Assembly: GCA_029556615.1 (NCBI GenBank)
Contig: JAKQDD010000157.1
Span: 1-52,579 of the forward strand
DNA from: Verrucomicrobiota bacterium
GTDB taxonomy: Bacteria > Verrucomicrobiota > Verrucomicrobiia > Limisphaerales > J093
Direction of reading: 5' to 3'
DNA length: 52,579 bases
In this document: in pieces, positions 35,098-43,998 of the stretch
How positions within the stretch are numbered: position 1 is the first letter of the stretch
Layout: each line of letters starts with the position of its first letter
The notes under the pieces: generated by a model
Told to the model about the DNA's origin: nothing
The model's database searches: none
The model's input: only the letters and a program-made list of their open reading frames with translations
Made by a program: the position numbers and the translations under genes

Positions 35098-36075
35098 TCA
35101 GAACAGCGGGTTGACGAGGATGCCGATCACGCTGAGGGGGCCTTGGTCTTCGAGGGACTCGGTGGCCTTGTCGAGTTTCTGCAGTGTGAGCTTGGCGTTG
35201 TCGATGAGCGTCTGGTCATTGACGAGCTTGCCGACCGAGCCGTCGCCGCGGTTGACCTTCTGGAGGATCTCCTTGAGGTTCGTGGCGGCCTCGGTGATTT
35301 CCGCGTAGAGCCGATCGTCGGTGGTCAGGCGGCCGAGAGTGCCCTGGCCGGCCCGGATGCCGGCGACGACCGCCTTGGCCTCCTCGACGATTCCCTGGAC
35401 GTCTTCGGCGGTGGTGTTCAGATTGGTGACCGTGCTCAGAGCGGACTGGTAGAGGGCATCGTCGGCGATCAAGCGGCCGAGGGTGCCCTGGCCCGCGTTG
35501 ATCTTCTCGGAGATCATGTGGGCGTTGGTCAGGATGGCATAGACATTGGTGCGGTTCTCCTTGATGACGTCGACGGCGAGACCGACCAGGTCGTCCAGTT
35601 TGACGTCGGTGAGGTTGCCAGTGATCTTCTTGATATCGCCGGCCACGCTATCGAGCTTGGTGACGAGGTTGGCGACATCGGCCTGCTCGTAGGATTCGAG
35701 AGTCTGATCCGGGCGGTCAATGGGCACGCCGCCGGGCGTGCCGAAGTCGATGGCCACGTAGTTCTGTCCCATCAGTCCCGAGAACTTGACGGTGGCTTTG
35801 CTGTCGGTGCGCACGACGGCCGTGCGATCGGTGATCTTCATGCGCACGACCACCTGCTGATCGGCGAGCTCGATGGCCTCGACGCGGCCGATGGTCTTGC
35901 CGGCCATCTTGACCGCGTCGCCGATCTTGAGCTCCTGGATGTTGTTGAAGCGAGCGTTGACGTGCAGGCCGTGGCGGAGGAAGTCCATGCCGCCGATCAT
36001 CTCGAGAATGATCACGGCGGCCACGATGGCGAGGGCAAAGAAGATCCCCAATCGGGTTTCCAGCGTGTTTCTCAT
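35098..36075 (-). CDS. mlaD: MCE-domain lipid-binding protein (MlaD-like)
   Basis: The 325-residue protein has an N-terminal membrane anchor (RLGIFFALAIVAAVIILEMIG), then the MCE fold (about 40-115: GLHVNARFNNIQELKIGDAVKMAGKTIGRVEAI, then VKFSGLMGQNYVAIDFG). Its long C-terminal region is helical with repeated INAGQGTLGRL / IRAGQGTLGRL / GDGSVGKLVND segments. MCE proteins form periplasmic hexamers that ferry phospholipids between membranes. The gene overlaps the upstream mlaF stop by four bases (ATGA), and mlaE-mlaF-mlaD is the standard core order. Its C-terminal part is longer than E. coli MlaD (183 residues) and nearer to the tube-forming MCE proteins in size. Confidence 0.9.
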   Translation of the reverse strand: MRNTLETRLGIFFALAIVAAVIILEMIGGMDFLRHGLHVNARFNNIQELKIGDAVKMAGKTIGRVEAIELADQQVVVRMKITDRTAVVRTDSKATVKFSGLMGQNYVAIDFGTPGGVPIDRPDQTLESYEQADVANLVTKLDSVAGDIKKITGNLTDVKLDDLVGLAVDVIKENRTNVYAILTNAHMISEKINAGQGTLGRLIADDALYQSALSTVTNLNTTAEDVQGIVEEAKAVVAGIRAGQGTLGRLTTDDRLYAEITEAATNLKEILQKVNRGDGSVGKLVNDQTLIDNAKLTLQKLDKATESLEDQGPLSVIGILVNPLF

Positions 36076-36839
36076 AGGTGGGTCGTCTCCGTGTCGAAGC
36101 GGAAGTCTGCGGTCAGGAACCGGCGCAAGAGCGGATGCGGGTTGGCCCGGATCTCGTCGGGCGAGCTGACCGAGACGATTTCGCCCTGATGGATGAGGGC
36201 GATTCGGTGGGCGATGCCGAGGGCCAGATCGCGGTCGTGGGTGACGATGATCGACGTGACCTGGAGCCGGCGGTTGAGGCGCAGGATCTCCTCGCCCACG
36301 GTCACCGCCATGAGCGGATCGAGCTCGCTCGTCGGCTCATCATAGAAGAGGAGCTGGGGCTCGATCACCAGGGCTCGCGCAATCGAGACCCGCTTGCGCA
36401 TGCCCCCCGAAAGTTCCGCGGGCATTTTGTCTTCGGCGCCGTTGAGGCCGACCAGTTCGAGCGCGGCGCTCACGATCCGAGCGATCTCGGCCGGCGGCTT
36501 CAGGCGGTGCTCGGAGAGGTAGAGCCCGACGTTCTCCCCGACCGACAGGGAGCTGAGGAGCGCCCCGGACTGGAACACCATCGCCATCCGGTACCGGTCC
36601 ATGACACCGGGGGCCTGGACGGATTCGCCCTCGACGAGGATCTCGCCCGCGTCGGGGGTTTCCAGGCCGATGAGATGTTTGAGCAGCACGGTCTTGCCGC
36701 TGCCGCTGGGGCCCATGATGGCGAAGATCTCGCCCCGTTGGACCTCGAAAGTGAGCCCTTTGAGGATCGCCTGGCCATGATAGCTCTTCTGCAGGTTCCG
36801 CACCTGGATGCTCACGCCGCGGTGGTGTCCGTGGTTCAT
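36072..36839 (-). CDS. mlaF: ABC transporter ATP-binding protein, MlaF-like
   Basis: The 255-residue ATPase has Walker A GPSGSGKTVLL (about residue 40), signature LSGGMRKRVSIARAL (the MGK/MRKR form is typical of Mla/MCE ATPases), Walker B LLFYDEPTSELDP and the H-loop VTHDRDLA. It would power phospholipid transfer through MlaE and MlaD. The ATG at 36839 overlaps the mlaE stop (ATGA), and the mlaD ATG overlaps its own stop. The three core subunits are thus tightly coupled. Confidence 0.93.
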   Translation of the reverse strand: MNHGHHRGVSIQVRNLQKSYHGQAILKGLTFEVQRGEIFAIMGPSGSGKTVLLKHLIGLETPDAGEILVEGESVQAPGVMDRYRMAMVFQSGALLSSLSVGENVGLYLSEHRLKPPAEIARIVSAALELVGLNGAEDKMPAELSGGMRKRVSIARALVIEPQLLFYDEPTSELDPLMAVTVGEEILRLNRRLQVTSIIVTHDRDLALGIAHRIALIHQGEIVSVSSPDEIRANPHPLLRRFLTADFRFDTETTHL

Positions 36840-37582
36840 CGGTCGAGTTGGATCAGCGCGCGCGTGAGGAAGTAGTCCAGGATCAGGATCAGCACGATCG
36901 AGTTGACGACGGCCTTGGTGACCGACCGCCCGATCCCGCGGGGTCCGCCGATTGTCTGGAGCCCCTGGTGGCAGGCGACCAGGCCGATGACGACGGCGAA
37001 GACCGCGCTCTTGATCAAGCCGTTGAGGACATCGAGGCTGTCCACGCCTTCGCGCAGGCTGGTGAAGTAGGCTTCGAACGAAATGGCAATCTGGTAGTTG
37101 TAGACCGAGACCAGCGCCCCGCCCAGCCATCCCACCAGCATGGCGAACACGACGAGGATCGGCAGCGAGGCTGTGATCGCCAGCAACCGCGGCAGCACGA
37201 GGTAATGGACGGGGTTGATGTTCATGGTCCGCAGGGCGTCAATCTCCTGGTAAACCGTCATCGATCCGATTTCCGCGGCCATGGCGGATCCGATTCGGCC
37301 GGCGATGAGGACCGCCATCATGACCGGGGCCAGCTCCTTGCAGAGCGAGAGGCCGACGATCTGGCCGATGAACCCCGTGAGACCCCGCTGGGCCAGGACC
37401 GGTCCTGTCTGCAGCGCCAGCACGCCCCCGATGAACAGCGCCAGCACGCAGGCCATGAGCAGACTGGCGTTCCCGATCTCGAAGCACTGCTCGAACGTCT
37501 TGCGCATCTGGCGCTTCGCCGCAGGCAGAGCCTGCAGCGTGCGCCACAACAGCAATAGCAATTCGCCGATGTTCTGAAACAT
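36836..37582 (-). CDS. mlaE: MlaE-family ABC transporter permease
   Basis: The 248-residue membrane protein has the MlaE/YrbE signature: FIGGVLALQTGPVLAQRG, then CKELAPVMMAVLIAGRIGSAMAAEIG and a late GGPRGIGRSVTKAVV. It forms the inner-membrane core of the lipid ABC transporter. The ATG at 37582 matches the family N-terminus (MFQNIGELLLLLWRTLQAL). The gene is preceded by the WPL-repeat protein gene with a 13-base gap. Confidence 0.93.
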   Translation of the reverse strand: MFQNIGELLLLLWRTLQALPAAKRQMRKTFEQCFEIGNASLLMACVLALFIGGVLALQTGPVLAQRGLTGFIGQIVGLSLCKELAPVMMAVLIAGRIGSAMAAEIGSMTVYQEIDALRTMNINPVHYLVLPRLLAITASLPILVVFAMLVGWLGGALVSVYNYQIAISFEAYFTSLREGVDSLDVLNGLIKSAVFAVVIGLVACHQGLQTIGGPRGIGRSVTKAVVNSIVLILILDYFLTRALIQLDR

Positions 37583-37595
37583 GACCGGTCGATCC

Positions 37596-39161
37596 TTATC
37601 GCGGCTCCGGCGTTCCCGCCGGTTCTCCCCGGGCGCCCCGCCGGCGGGGCAGCAGGTGCCAGCCCGAGCCGTCGGGTCCCGACTCATACTGGAGCAACCC
37701 GAATAAGAGCGAGCATTTTGTCGACTGCGAAGTCGCGTCGCGCCGGTACAAGTTCCAAAGGAAGGACTGGCTCGACGCGCCGGTCCGGCGGTTCTTCTCC
37801 GCGCGCCAGACTGCCCAGAGGGGCGACCAGTTGCGGCGCACGCTCGGGTTGTCCCCGAGGATCGTCTCGACCGGGGCTGGAAACTGGAAGCGCTCGTTGC
37901 CCTCGCGATCGCGGTGGGCGACGAACAGCGGCCACAGCCCGGTCCGGTGGGTTTCGATGGCCTGACCGGACCGCTGCTCATGCGTATCGGTGTAGAGGAC
38001 CAATCCCACCCGGGTCCGATCGCTCGAACCCGATTCCGACCGGACCGCGCGATGCCAGTACAAAGGCCAAAGGCAGGACCAGGTCTCGGTATCCCGGATT
38101 CGGCTGTGGGAGAAGAGCGGGAACACGCGGTCGGTGTGCTTGCCCTTGCCCCGGGCGAACACGATGAACGGCCAGGGGGCCGCCCACTGCCGGTACTGGC
38201 CGGCTCGGTCGTCGAGCCAGGTCGGGCCCAGCGGCCAAAGGTAGGTGCGCGAGTCCTTGGCCGGGGATTCGAGGAGGCTGTAGAAGGGGAGGAACACCCG
38301 CTGGTGCGTGGCGTTGGTGGTTCCCAAGCCGGTATGATGGGTGAAGAAGAACGGCCAGAGAGCAAACAGCTTGTCATGGCCGGGCACCGTCTCGACGAAG
38401 CCCAGGTCGTTGGTGCGGAGCCTGGGTGTTTTCGTCTCGTGGCCGGCGAGGGGCCAGACCTGCCATCCGCGCAATCCATCGCCCTGGCGCCGATGGACGA
38501 TGGGGACGACGTAATTGTCGGTCACGACGTCCTGTTTCCGCGTTTGAACGTACAGGGGCCAGAGGACGAACCGGATCTCATCGCGCAAGAGCCGTTGCTC
38601 GATCCGGCCGTAGACTGGCCAGAACGCCGTGTAGTCCCGAGTCGGATCCTCGGATCGGCGCGCGTAGAAGAACGGGAAGACCGACGTGGTGCGGGCATTG
38701 ACGCCGTCCTGGGATTGGCCACCGGACAAGGTCACGAGCTGGGCGAGTTGAAGCCGATGCTCCCGGCCGTAACGGTCATACGTCAGGAGCGGATAAAGAA
38801 AATCCCACGAGAAAGCGTCCACCGCCGGCCGGCGGACTGAGGAAAAGAGCGGCGCCAGCGCCAGGGTGACAGCCGCCTCCTGGACTGTGGTCGCCGCTGG
38901 CGGATTCGCCGGCTCGTCCGCCGGTTCCGCCGGGGGTTCGGGCCAGACCTCCTGGCGGCTCCAGAGTGGTCCCAGGATCTCGGTGCGCACTCCGGTTTCG
39001 AGGGTCAGAGGGAACCGGCAATAGAGCGGGCCGGCCCCGACGGGAACATCCATGTCCGCCGCGGGATGACCGGCGGCTGTTCCAAGGAGACCGGCCATCA
39101 GGACCCAGGCCCGGAGGCTGGTCCGGTGGCGGCGGATTGCGGCTGTGGATTGTGTGTTCAA
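37596..39161 (-). CDS. Secreted WPL-repeat protein, putative outer-membrane partner of the Mla genes
   Basis: The 521-residue protein has a signal peptide (about residues 15-36) and at least 14 copies of a short motif like W-P-L-Y/F. Examples are APLF (103), FPFF (162), WPVY (181), WPLY (201), WPFF (269), LPFY (291), WPFI (330), FPLF (347), WPLY (365) and WPLF (410). They are spaced about 17 to 45 residues apart and separated by charged, strand-like stretches. This alternation looks like an outer-membrane beta barrel or a repeat propeller. I do not recognise a named family. It sits between the RND exporter gene (36 bases upstream) and mlaE (13 bases downstream) on the same strand, so a link to lipid trafficking is inferred from context. 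Confidence 0.6.
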   Translation of the reverse strand: MNTQSTAAIRRHRTSLRAWVLMAGLLGTAAGHPAADMDVPVGAGPLYCRFPLTLETGVRTEILGPLWSRQEVWPEPPAEPADEPANPPAATTVQEAAVTLALAPLFSSVRRPAVDAFSWDFLYPLLTYDRYGREHRLQLAQLVTLSGGQSQDGVNARTTSVFPFFYARRSEDPTRDYTAFWPVYGRIEQRLLRDEIRFVLWPLYVQTRKQDVVTDNYVVPIVHRRQGDGLRGWQVWPLAGHETKTPRLRTNDLGFVETVPGHDKLFALWPFFFTHHTGLGTTNATHQRVFLPFYSLLESPAKDSRTYLWPLGPTWLDDRAGQYRQWAAPWPFIVFARGKGKHTDRVFPLFSHSRIRDTETWSCLWPLYWHRAVRSESGSSDRTRVGLVLYTDTHEQRSGQAIETHRTGLWPLFVAHRDREGNERFQFPAPVETILGDNPSVRRNWSPLWAVWRAEKNRRTGASSQSFLWNLYRRDATSQSTKCSLLFGLLQYESGPDGSGWHLLPRRRGARGEPAGTPEPR

Positions 39162-39197
39162 CCCGGAGCGGCCATGGTAGGGCGGAAGGCAGTCAGG

Positions 39198-41939
39198 TCA
39201 AGCGGGGACGTTCCGTTCCGGGTCCGGAGGGTGTTGCCCGGGGCGCGCGAGCCGCCATCCGCGCCGGACGAGCCAGTTCAGGAGCGTGGGCAGGAAGGTC
39301 AGCCCTGCCAGCATGCAGGCGGCGGTTCCCAGGCTCATGACCGTTCCCAGGCTGGAGATGCCGCGGTGCTGGGCCAGGATGAGGCTGCCGAAGCCGGCGG
39401 CGGTGGTGAGCGCGGAGAGCAGCACCGCCTTGCCCGTGCTGCGGGCCAGGATGCCCGGGTTCTGCTCCTCGGCGAACCGGTTGAGGATATGGATTCCGTT
39501 GGTGACGCCGACGCCGATGACGAGGGGGAGCGTCATGATGTTGGCGGGGTTGAACGGGACTCCTCCCCAGCCCATGGCGCCGACCGCCCAGACCGATCCG
39601 AGGGCCACCGGCAGCAGCGCCAGCACCACGCAGCTGAGGCGGCGGAAATGGAGGAGCACCATGAGGCCGATGGCGCCCAGGGAGTAGTACGCCGCCTCGA
39701 TGTAGCTGTCTCTGAGGAGCGTGACATACTCGTACAACTGGACCGGCGTGCCTGTCACGTTCGGATCGATCGTGCGGAGATCGCGGATGAACGCCGCCTG
39801 GTGGACGCGATCCCACACATTCGAGCGAGGGTTGACCTGCAGGAGGTAGTGCGTGCCCGAGTGGCCGACGAAGCGATGACGCAGGGGGGCGGGCAGATCC
39901 TCCGCGGTCAGGGGGGCCCGGGCATCCTGGTTCTTGATCACGCCCAGCGTGCCCTGGAGATCCTGGAGCAAGGCGCGCTGGAAATAGCCGAGCTTCTCGG
40001 ACGCCACGCCGGGGTCGGCCGCCGCCATCGTCTGGCGCAGCCGCGCGATGGACTGTCGCAGCGCCCGGAGTTCCGCGGACAACGCTTCTTCTCCCTCCTT
40101 GGCGGCTCCGGAGGCACCCATGCCGAAGTAGGCATGGGAAACCTGCAGCGTCTGGCGCAAGTCGGACAAGTTCACCGGCTCGGGATCGGTTTCGGCGAAC
40201 TCGAGATCGGCCAGTTCCTTCTTGATCTGGCGGATCAGGGCGAGCTTGCGGCTCTGGTCCTGGGTCAGGAATGGCACCATGGAATCGACACTTGCGACGG
40301 TTGGCAGGGTGAGCAGGCGCTGTTCGAGTTCGAGGGCCTGATCGAGGGAGTCCGCCACCACGGCGCCGAAGATGACCGATTTCGAGGCGGCCTGGATCAG
40401 CCTTTGCTCCGTGACGACCGCCGGGAGCCCCTCGGACTGCATGTGGAGCAGGTTATAGTCAAAGTGGACCCTGGGGAACTGTGAGAGGGCGAGCAGGGTG
40501 ACCCCGATCGTGATGCCGGTGACCCAGCCCGGGCGTTCGAGCCAGAGGCGTTCGATGCGGGCGCGTCGCTCGAGGTCCAGTTGTGGCTGCCTGTGGTCGA
40601 GCACGTTCTGCCGCCCCCGGAGCAGCAGCGCCGGCAACAGGGTCATCATGGGCACCAGGCAAATCAGCAGGCCGCCGCCGCTGATCAGGCCCATTTCCCT
40701 AATCCCCTTGAAATCGGTGAGGCCCATGGCCAGGAAGGCCCCGGCGGTCGTGCAGCAGCCGGTGAAGATGCCCTGTCCTGTGTTGACCATCGCCCGTTCG
40801 AGCGCCATCCGCTCGGACCGTCCGTGGCGGAGCTCCTCCTCGTACCGGGTGACGAGGTGGATGCCGAAGTCGATGGCCAGTCCCACGAGGATGGGCAGGA
40901 ACGTGATGGTGAGGAGGTTCAGATGCCCGACCACGGCCGAAGTGAATCCGAGGGTGTAGATGAGGCCGACGACAAGGCTCAGCGTGGCTTTCAGGGGCCG
41001 GCCCGTCTCCTGATAGCCGTAGACGAAAAGGAGGGCGCAGAGGAACAGCGAGACCCCGGTTGCGAGCAGGGTGTCGCGCTGGGACTGGGCCATTTCGTCC
41101 ATTTCCAGCACGGGCTCGCCGGTGACGCCAGTGTTCAGGCCCGGGACTTCCGCCTGCGTCTTGGCGACGAGTTCCCGGAGGCGCTGGACGGCGGCGGCGT
41201 TGAGATTCTCGGCCCGGGCGCGGGCGGTCACCAGGTAGATGCGGTTGGTGGCGAACGTGATGTAGAGGCTCTCCTCCGCCTGGTCGCCGCCGTCGAAGAG
41301 GGCCGTGACGCCCGGCGAGACGGGCGTGCCTGGCCGGAGGATGGCCTCGGTGGCCAGGTCGGTGATGCGGGTCAAGGCGGGCAGGGACTGGATGAGGGCC
41401 TCGGTGTGGGTGTCGAGCTCGTGTCCGGCGCTGCGGAACTGCCGGTTCACCTGCCGGAACAATGCGTTCAAGTTCGTCACCTGGGAGAACGTCTCGAGCA
41501 CTGGGCGGGCCTCGCGGAGGCGACTTAGCATCTCGACCAGGAGCGTTTCGTTCGTGACGAAGAGGAGGGCCTTGTCGCCCATCATCTTCAGATCGCCCTT
41601 GTAGAAGACGTCCGTGAAGAGATTCGTCTCGAGCTCGAGGCGGGCTCCCAGGCGTTCGACGAACTGGCGGTTCTTCTCGATGCTCTCGCTCTCGACCATC
41701 GCCACGAGATCATCCTGGCCCGGGAACTCCGCCTTGTAGCGGAGGAAATTGCGGTGATACTGCTTTTCGGCTCCAACCAGGTTGTTGCGGTTCATGTCGA
41801 ACTGCAGCCGGTCGAAGGTGACGAAGAGCGCCGCGGCGACGAGCAGGAGTTGGGGGTAGATGAACCAGCGCAGGTGATCATGCACCGCGGCCGCCAGTCT
41901 TCGCAGCAGGCGGACCGTGATGGATTCGGTGCGTGCCAT
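39198..41939 (-). CDS. RND/MMPL-superfamily exporter (HpnN-like)
   Basis: The 913-residue protein has the RND architecture: one N-terminal helix (about 26-44), a large periplasmic domain, a bundle of five helices (about 275-450; LSLVVGLIYTLGFTSAVVGHLNLLTITFLPILVGLAIDFGIHLVTRYEEE), a second periplasmic domain, and a closing bundle with NPANIMTLPLVIGVGVTNGIHILNRFAEE. This pattern is that of HpnN-like and MMPL-type lipid exporters. No HlyD or TolC partner is adjacent. Its position before the WPL-repeat and mlaEFD genes points to lipid (perhaps hopanoid or phospholipid) movement to the outer membrane, but no hopanoid genes are present here. Confidence 0.85.
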   Translation of the reverse strand: MARTESITVRLLRRLAAAVHDHLRWFIYPQLLLVAAALFVTFDRLQFDMNRNNLVGAEKQYHRNFLRYKAEFPGQDDLVAMVESESIEKNRQFVERLGARLELETNLFTDVFYKGDLKMMGDKALLFVTNETLLVEMLSRLREARPVLETFSQVTNLNALFRQVNRQFRSAGHELDTHTEALIQSLPALTRITDLATEAILRPGTPVSPGVTALFDGGDQAEESLYITFATNRIYLVTARARAENLNAAAVQRLRELVAKTQAEVPGLNTGVTGEPVLEMDEMAQSQRDTLLATGVSLFLCALLFVYGYQETGRPLKATLSLVVGLIYTLGFTSAVVGHLNLLTITFLPILVGLAIDFGIHLVTRYEEELRHGRSERMALERAMVNTGQGIFTGCCTTAGAFLAMGLTDFKGIREMGLISGGGLLICLVPMMTLLPALLLRGRQNVLDHRQPQLDLERRARIERLWLERPGWVTGITIGVTLLALSQFPRVHFDYNLLHMQSEGLPAVVTEQRLIQAASKSVIFGAVVADSLDQALELEQRLLTLPTVASVDSMVPFLTQDQSRKLALIRQIKKELADLEFAETDPEPVNLSDLRQTLQVSHAYFGMGASGAAKEGEEALSAELRALRQSIARLRQTMAAADPGVASEKLGYFQRALLQDLQGTLGVIKNQDARAPLTAEDLPAPLRHRFVGHSGTHYLLQVNPRSNVWDRVHQAAFIRDLRTIDPNVTGTPVQLYEYVTLLRDSYIEAAYYSLGAIGLMVLLHFRRLSCVVLALLPVALGSVWAVGAMGWGGVPFNPANIMTLPLVIGVGVTNGIHILNRFAEEQNPGILARSTGKAVLLSALTTAAGFGSLILAQHRGISSLGTVMSLGTAACMLAGLTFLPTLLNWLVRRGWRLARPGQHPPDPERNVPA

Positions 41940-42039
41940 GACGTGTTCCGTCAGCGCTCGGGGCGGCCCGGTCAGGCCCGGCCGGGGGCTGGACGACCTT
42001 CCCCCGGTCCGGGGAGTGCGCCGCCGTCAAGCCGGGGTC

Positions 42040-42783
42040 TCATGCGCCGGTGTCCGCGGGGAGCTCCGCGTTATGGTGGACTTCCTTGACGTCGTCGTGG
42101 TCCTCGAGCGCCTCGACGAGCTGGGTGACGGCCTGGACGGCGCCGGGCCCGGGCAGCGGGACGGTGTGGTGGGGAAGATAGGTGACGCTGGCGTCCGCAG
42201 GGTGGATGCCGGCGGCTTCGAGTTGACGGTGGACCGCCTCGAATCGGGCCGGCTCCGTGAGGATCTCGAAGCCTTCGGGGTCGGCCCGGAGGTCCTCCGC
42301 TCCCGCCTCGGCGGCCAGTTCCATCAGCTGATCCTCCGTGGCTGCGTCCCGGGCCACGAAGATCTGACCTTTCCGGTGAAAGAGCCGGGTCACGGCGCCG
42401 GCGGTGGCCATGCTTCCGCCCGCCTTGGTCAGAAGGCTCCGGATGGCGGCCGCCGTGCGGTTCCGGTTGTCGGTGCTGAGCTCGATGAGGAGGGCGACGC
42501 CGTGCGGGCCGAAGACCTCGTACGTGAGGTCCTCGAAGGCCGCTCCTTCGCCGCCGCCCGTCCCCTTGAGGATCGCCCGCTCGATGTTGTCGGAAGGCAT
42601 GTTGGCGCTCCGGCACTTGAGGAGCACCATGCGCAACCGGGGATTGAGGTCCGGGTCGCCGCCGCCGCCGATTTTCGCGGCGATCGCCACTTCCCGCGAG
42701 AGCTTGGCGAAGATCCGAGCGCGCTTGGCGTCAATCGCACCCTTGAAATGCTTCAGCTTGGCCCACTTGCTATGTCCTGCCAT
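42040..42783 (-). CDS. yebC: YebC/PmpR family transcriptional or translation-associated protein
   Basis: The 247-residue protein has the family hallmark MAGHSKWAKLKHFKGAIDAKRARIFAKLSREV, GGGDPDLNPRLRMVLLKCR and IERAILKGTGG, then the EVFGPHGVALLIELSTDNRNRT stretch. YebC-type proteins are described as DNA-binding regulators and, in some bacteria, as factors that relieve ribosome stalling at proline stretches. Its length matches the family. It lies 100 bases upstream of the RND gene on the same strand and is divergent from the TRAP operon. Confidence 0.95.
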   Translation of the reverse strand: MAGHSKWAKLKHFKGAIDAKRARIFAKLSREVAIAAKIGGGGDPDLNPRLRMVLLKCRSANMPSDNIERAILKGTGGGEGAAFEDLTYEVFGPHGVALLIELSTDNRNRTAAAIRSLLTKAGGSMATAGAVTRLFHRKGQIFVARDAATEDQLMELAAEAGAEDLRADPEGFEILTEPARFEAVHRQLEAAGIHPADASVTYLPHHTVPLPGPGAVQAVTQLVEALEDHDDVKEVHHNAELPADTGA

Positions 42784-42867
42784 GTCAATCGTCCTCTGCC
42801 TGGGGTTCGCACGCGGCGTTCCCAACGCGCGCCCCCGCCAGTGCTCGCAGCCTAAGCCAAACCGGGG

Positions 42868-42881
42868 CCGATTTGAATCGG
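42868..42881. promoter_or_regulatory. Palindrome in the yebC/TRAP divergent region (possible operator)
   Basis: CCGATT-TG-AATCGG is a perfect 6-bp inverted repeat with a 2-base centre, lying 85 bases upstream of yebC and 145 bases upstream of the tatT-like gene. Its size and place suit a regulator binding site, but no regulator gene is nearby and chance occurrence is possible. Confidence 0.25.
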
Positions 42882-43025
42882 AAAGTCCCGGTCGAGGTCC
42901 CGGCCAGTGGAACGGCGGGCGCAGGACCGGGGCATGGGGAGAGAGGAATCTCATACAGGGAGTCAATGAAGCCGGAAGCTTTTTCAACTTGTGCCCATGG
43001 GCGGAAAGACGGAGCCTCCCCTCAC

Positions 43026-43988
43026 ATGAGGAATCCCGGTGTGGCATCGGGCGCCTGGGGATGGGCCAGGAGTGTGGTGCTGGGGCTGGCCCTGGCACTC
43101 GTTTGCGGCGGCTGCTCGATCAAGCGGTTTGCGGTCAACAAGGTGGGTGACGCCCTCTCGGGAGGGGGAACGACCTTTGCCCGTGACGATGATCCGGAGC
43201 TGGTGCGGGCGGCGGTGCCGTTCAGTTTGAAGCTCATGGAGAGTCTTCTGGCAGAGAGCCCGCGGCACAAGGGGCTGCTCTTCGCCACGGCCAGCGGTTT
43301 CACCCAGTTCGCGTATGCCTTTGTTCAGCAGGATGCGGATGAGCTCGAGGACCGCGATCTGGCGGCGGCGGAGGCGATGCGGACCCGGGCCCGGCGGCTT
43401 TATCTGCGGGCGCGCGACTACGGACTACGGGGGCTGGACGTGGCGCATCGCGGTTTCTCGGCGGCGCTCGAGCAGCGTCCGCTCGAGGCGGTGAGACGGG
43501 CGCAGCGTCGCGACGTGCCGCTTCTCTATTGGACCGCGGTGTCCTGGGCCGCAGCGATCTCCCTCTCGAAGGATGATCCCCACCGGATCGCCGAGATCCC
43601 CCAGATGGAAGCGCTCATGGATCGCGCGCTGCTTCTGGATGAGTCGTTCGACCGGGGAGCGATCCACGCCTTTTTGATCACCTACGAGATGGCACGCCAG
43701 GGCGGCGAGGGCGATCCGAAGGAGCGATCCCGGAGACATTTTGAGCGGGCGATGGAGTTGTCGCAAGGGCGGCTGGCCGGGCCGTTGGTGTCGCTCGCGG
43801 AGGCGGTGTCCGTTTCCGAGCAGAACCACGTCGAGTTCCAGGCGCTGCTCGAGCGCGCGCTCGCCGTGGACCCTGATGCGTCCGCAGACGACCGGCTGGT
43901 GAACCTCGTCATGCAACGCCGGGCCCGCTGGCTCTTGTCGAAGAAGGACGATCTCTTTCTGATCCCGGACCGTTCGGGAACGCCGTGA
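43026..43988 (+). CDS. TRAP transporter-associated lipoprotein, TatT family
   Basis: The 320-residue protein has a lipoprotein signal (SVVLGLALALVCGGCSIKRF; lipobox VCGGC). An all-helical TPR-like body follows: FAYAFVQQDADELED, then RARRLYLRARDYGLRGLDVA and a C-terminal SLAEAVSVSEQNHVEFQALLERALAVD. This matches TatT, known from Treponema pallidum, which pairs with a periplasmic TRAP solute-binding protein. The DctP-like gene begins 10 bases after its stop and the fused permease follows. The ATG at 43026 is chosen because it gives the lipoprotein signal. Confidence 0.85.
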   Translation: MRNPGVASGAWGWARSVVLGLALALVCGGCSIKRFAVNKVGDALSGGGTTFARDDDPELVRAAVPFSLKLMESLLAESPRHKGLLFATASGFTQFAYAFVQQDADELEDRDLAAAEAMRTRARRLYLRARDYGLRGLDVAHRGFSAALEQRPLEAVRRAQRRDVPLLYWTAVSWAAAISLSKDDPHRIAEIPQMEALMDRALLLDESFDRGAIHAFLITYEMARQGGEGDPKERSRRHFERAMELSQGRLAGPLVSLAEAVSVSEQNHVEFQALLERALAVDPDASADDRLVNLVMQRRARWLLSKKDDLFLIPDRSGTP

Positions 43989-43998
43989 CCGACCTGCC

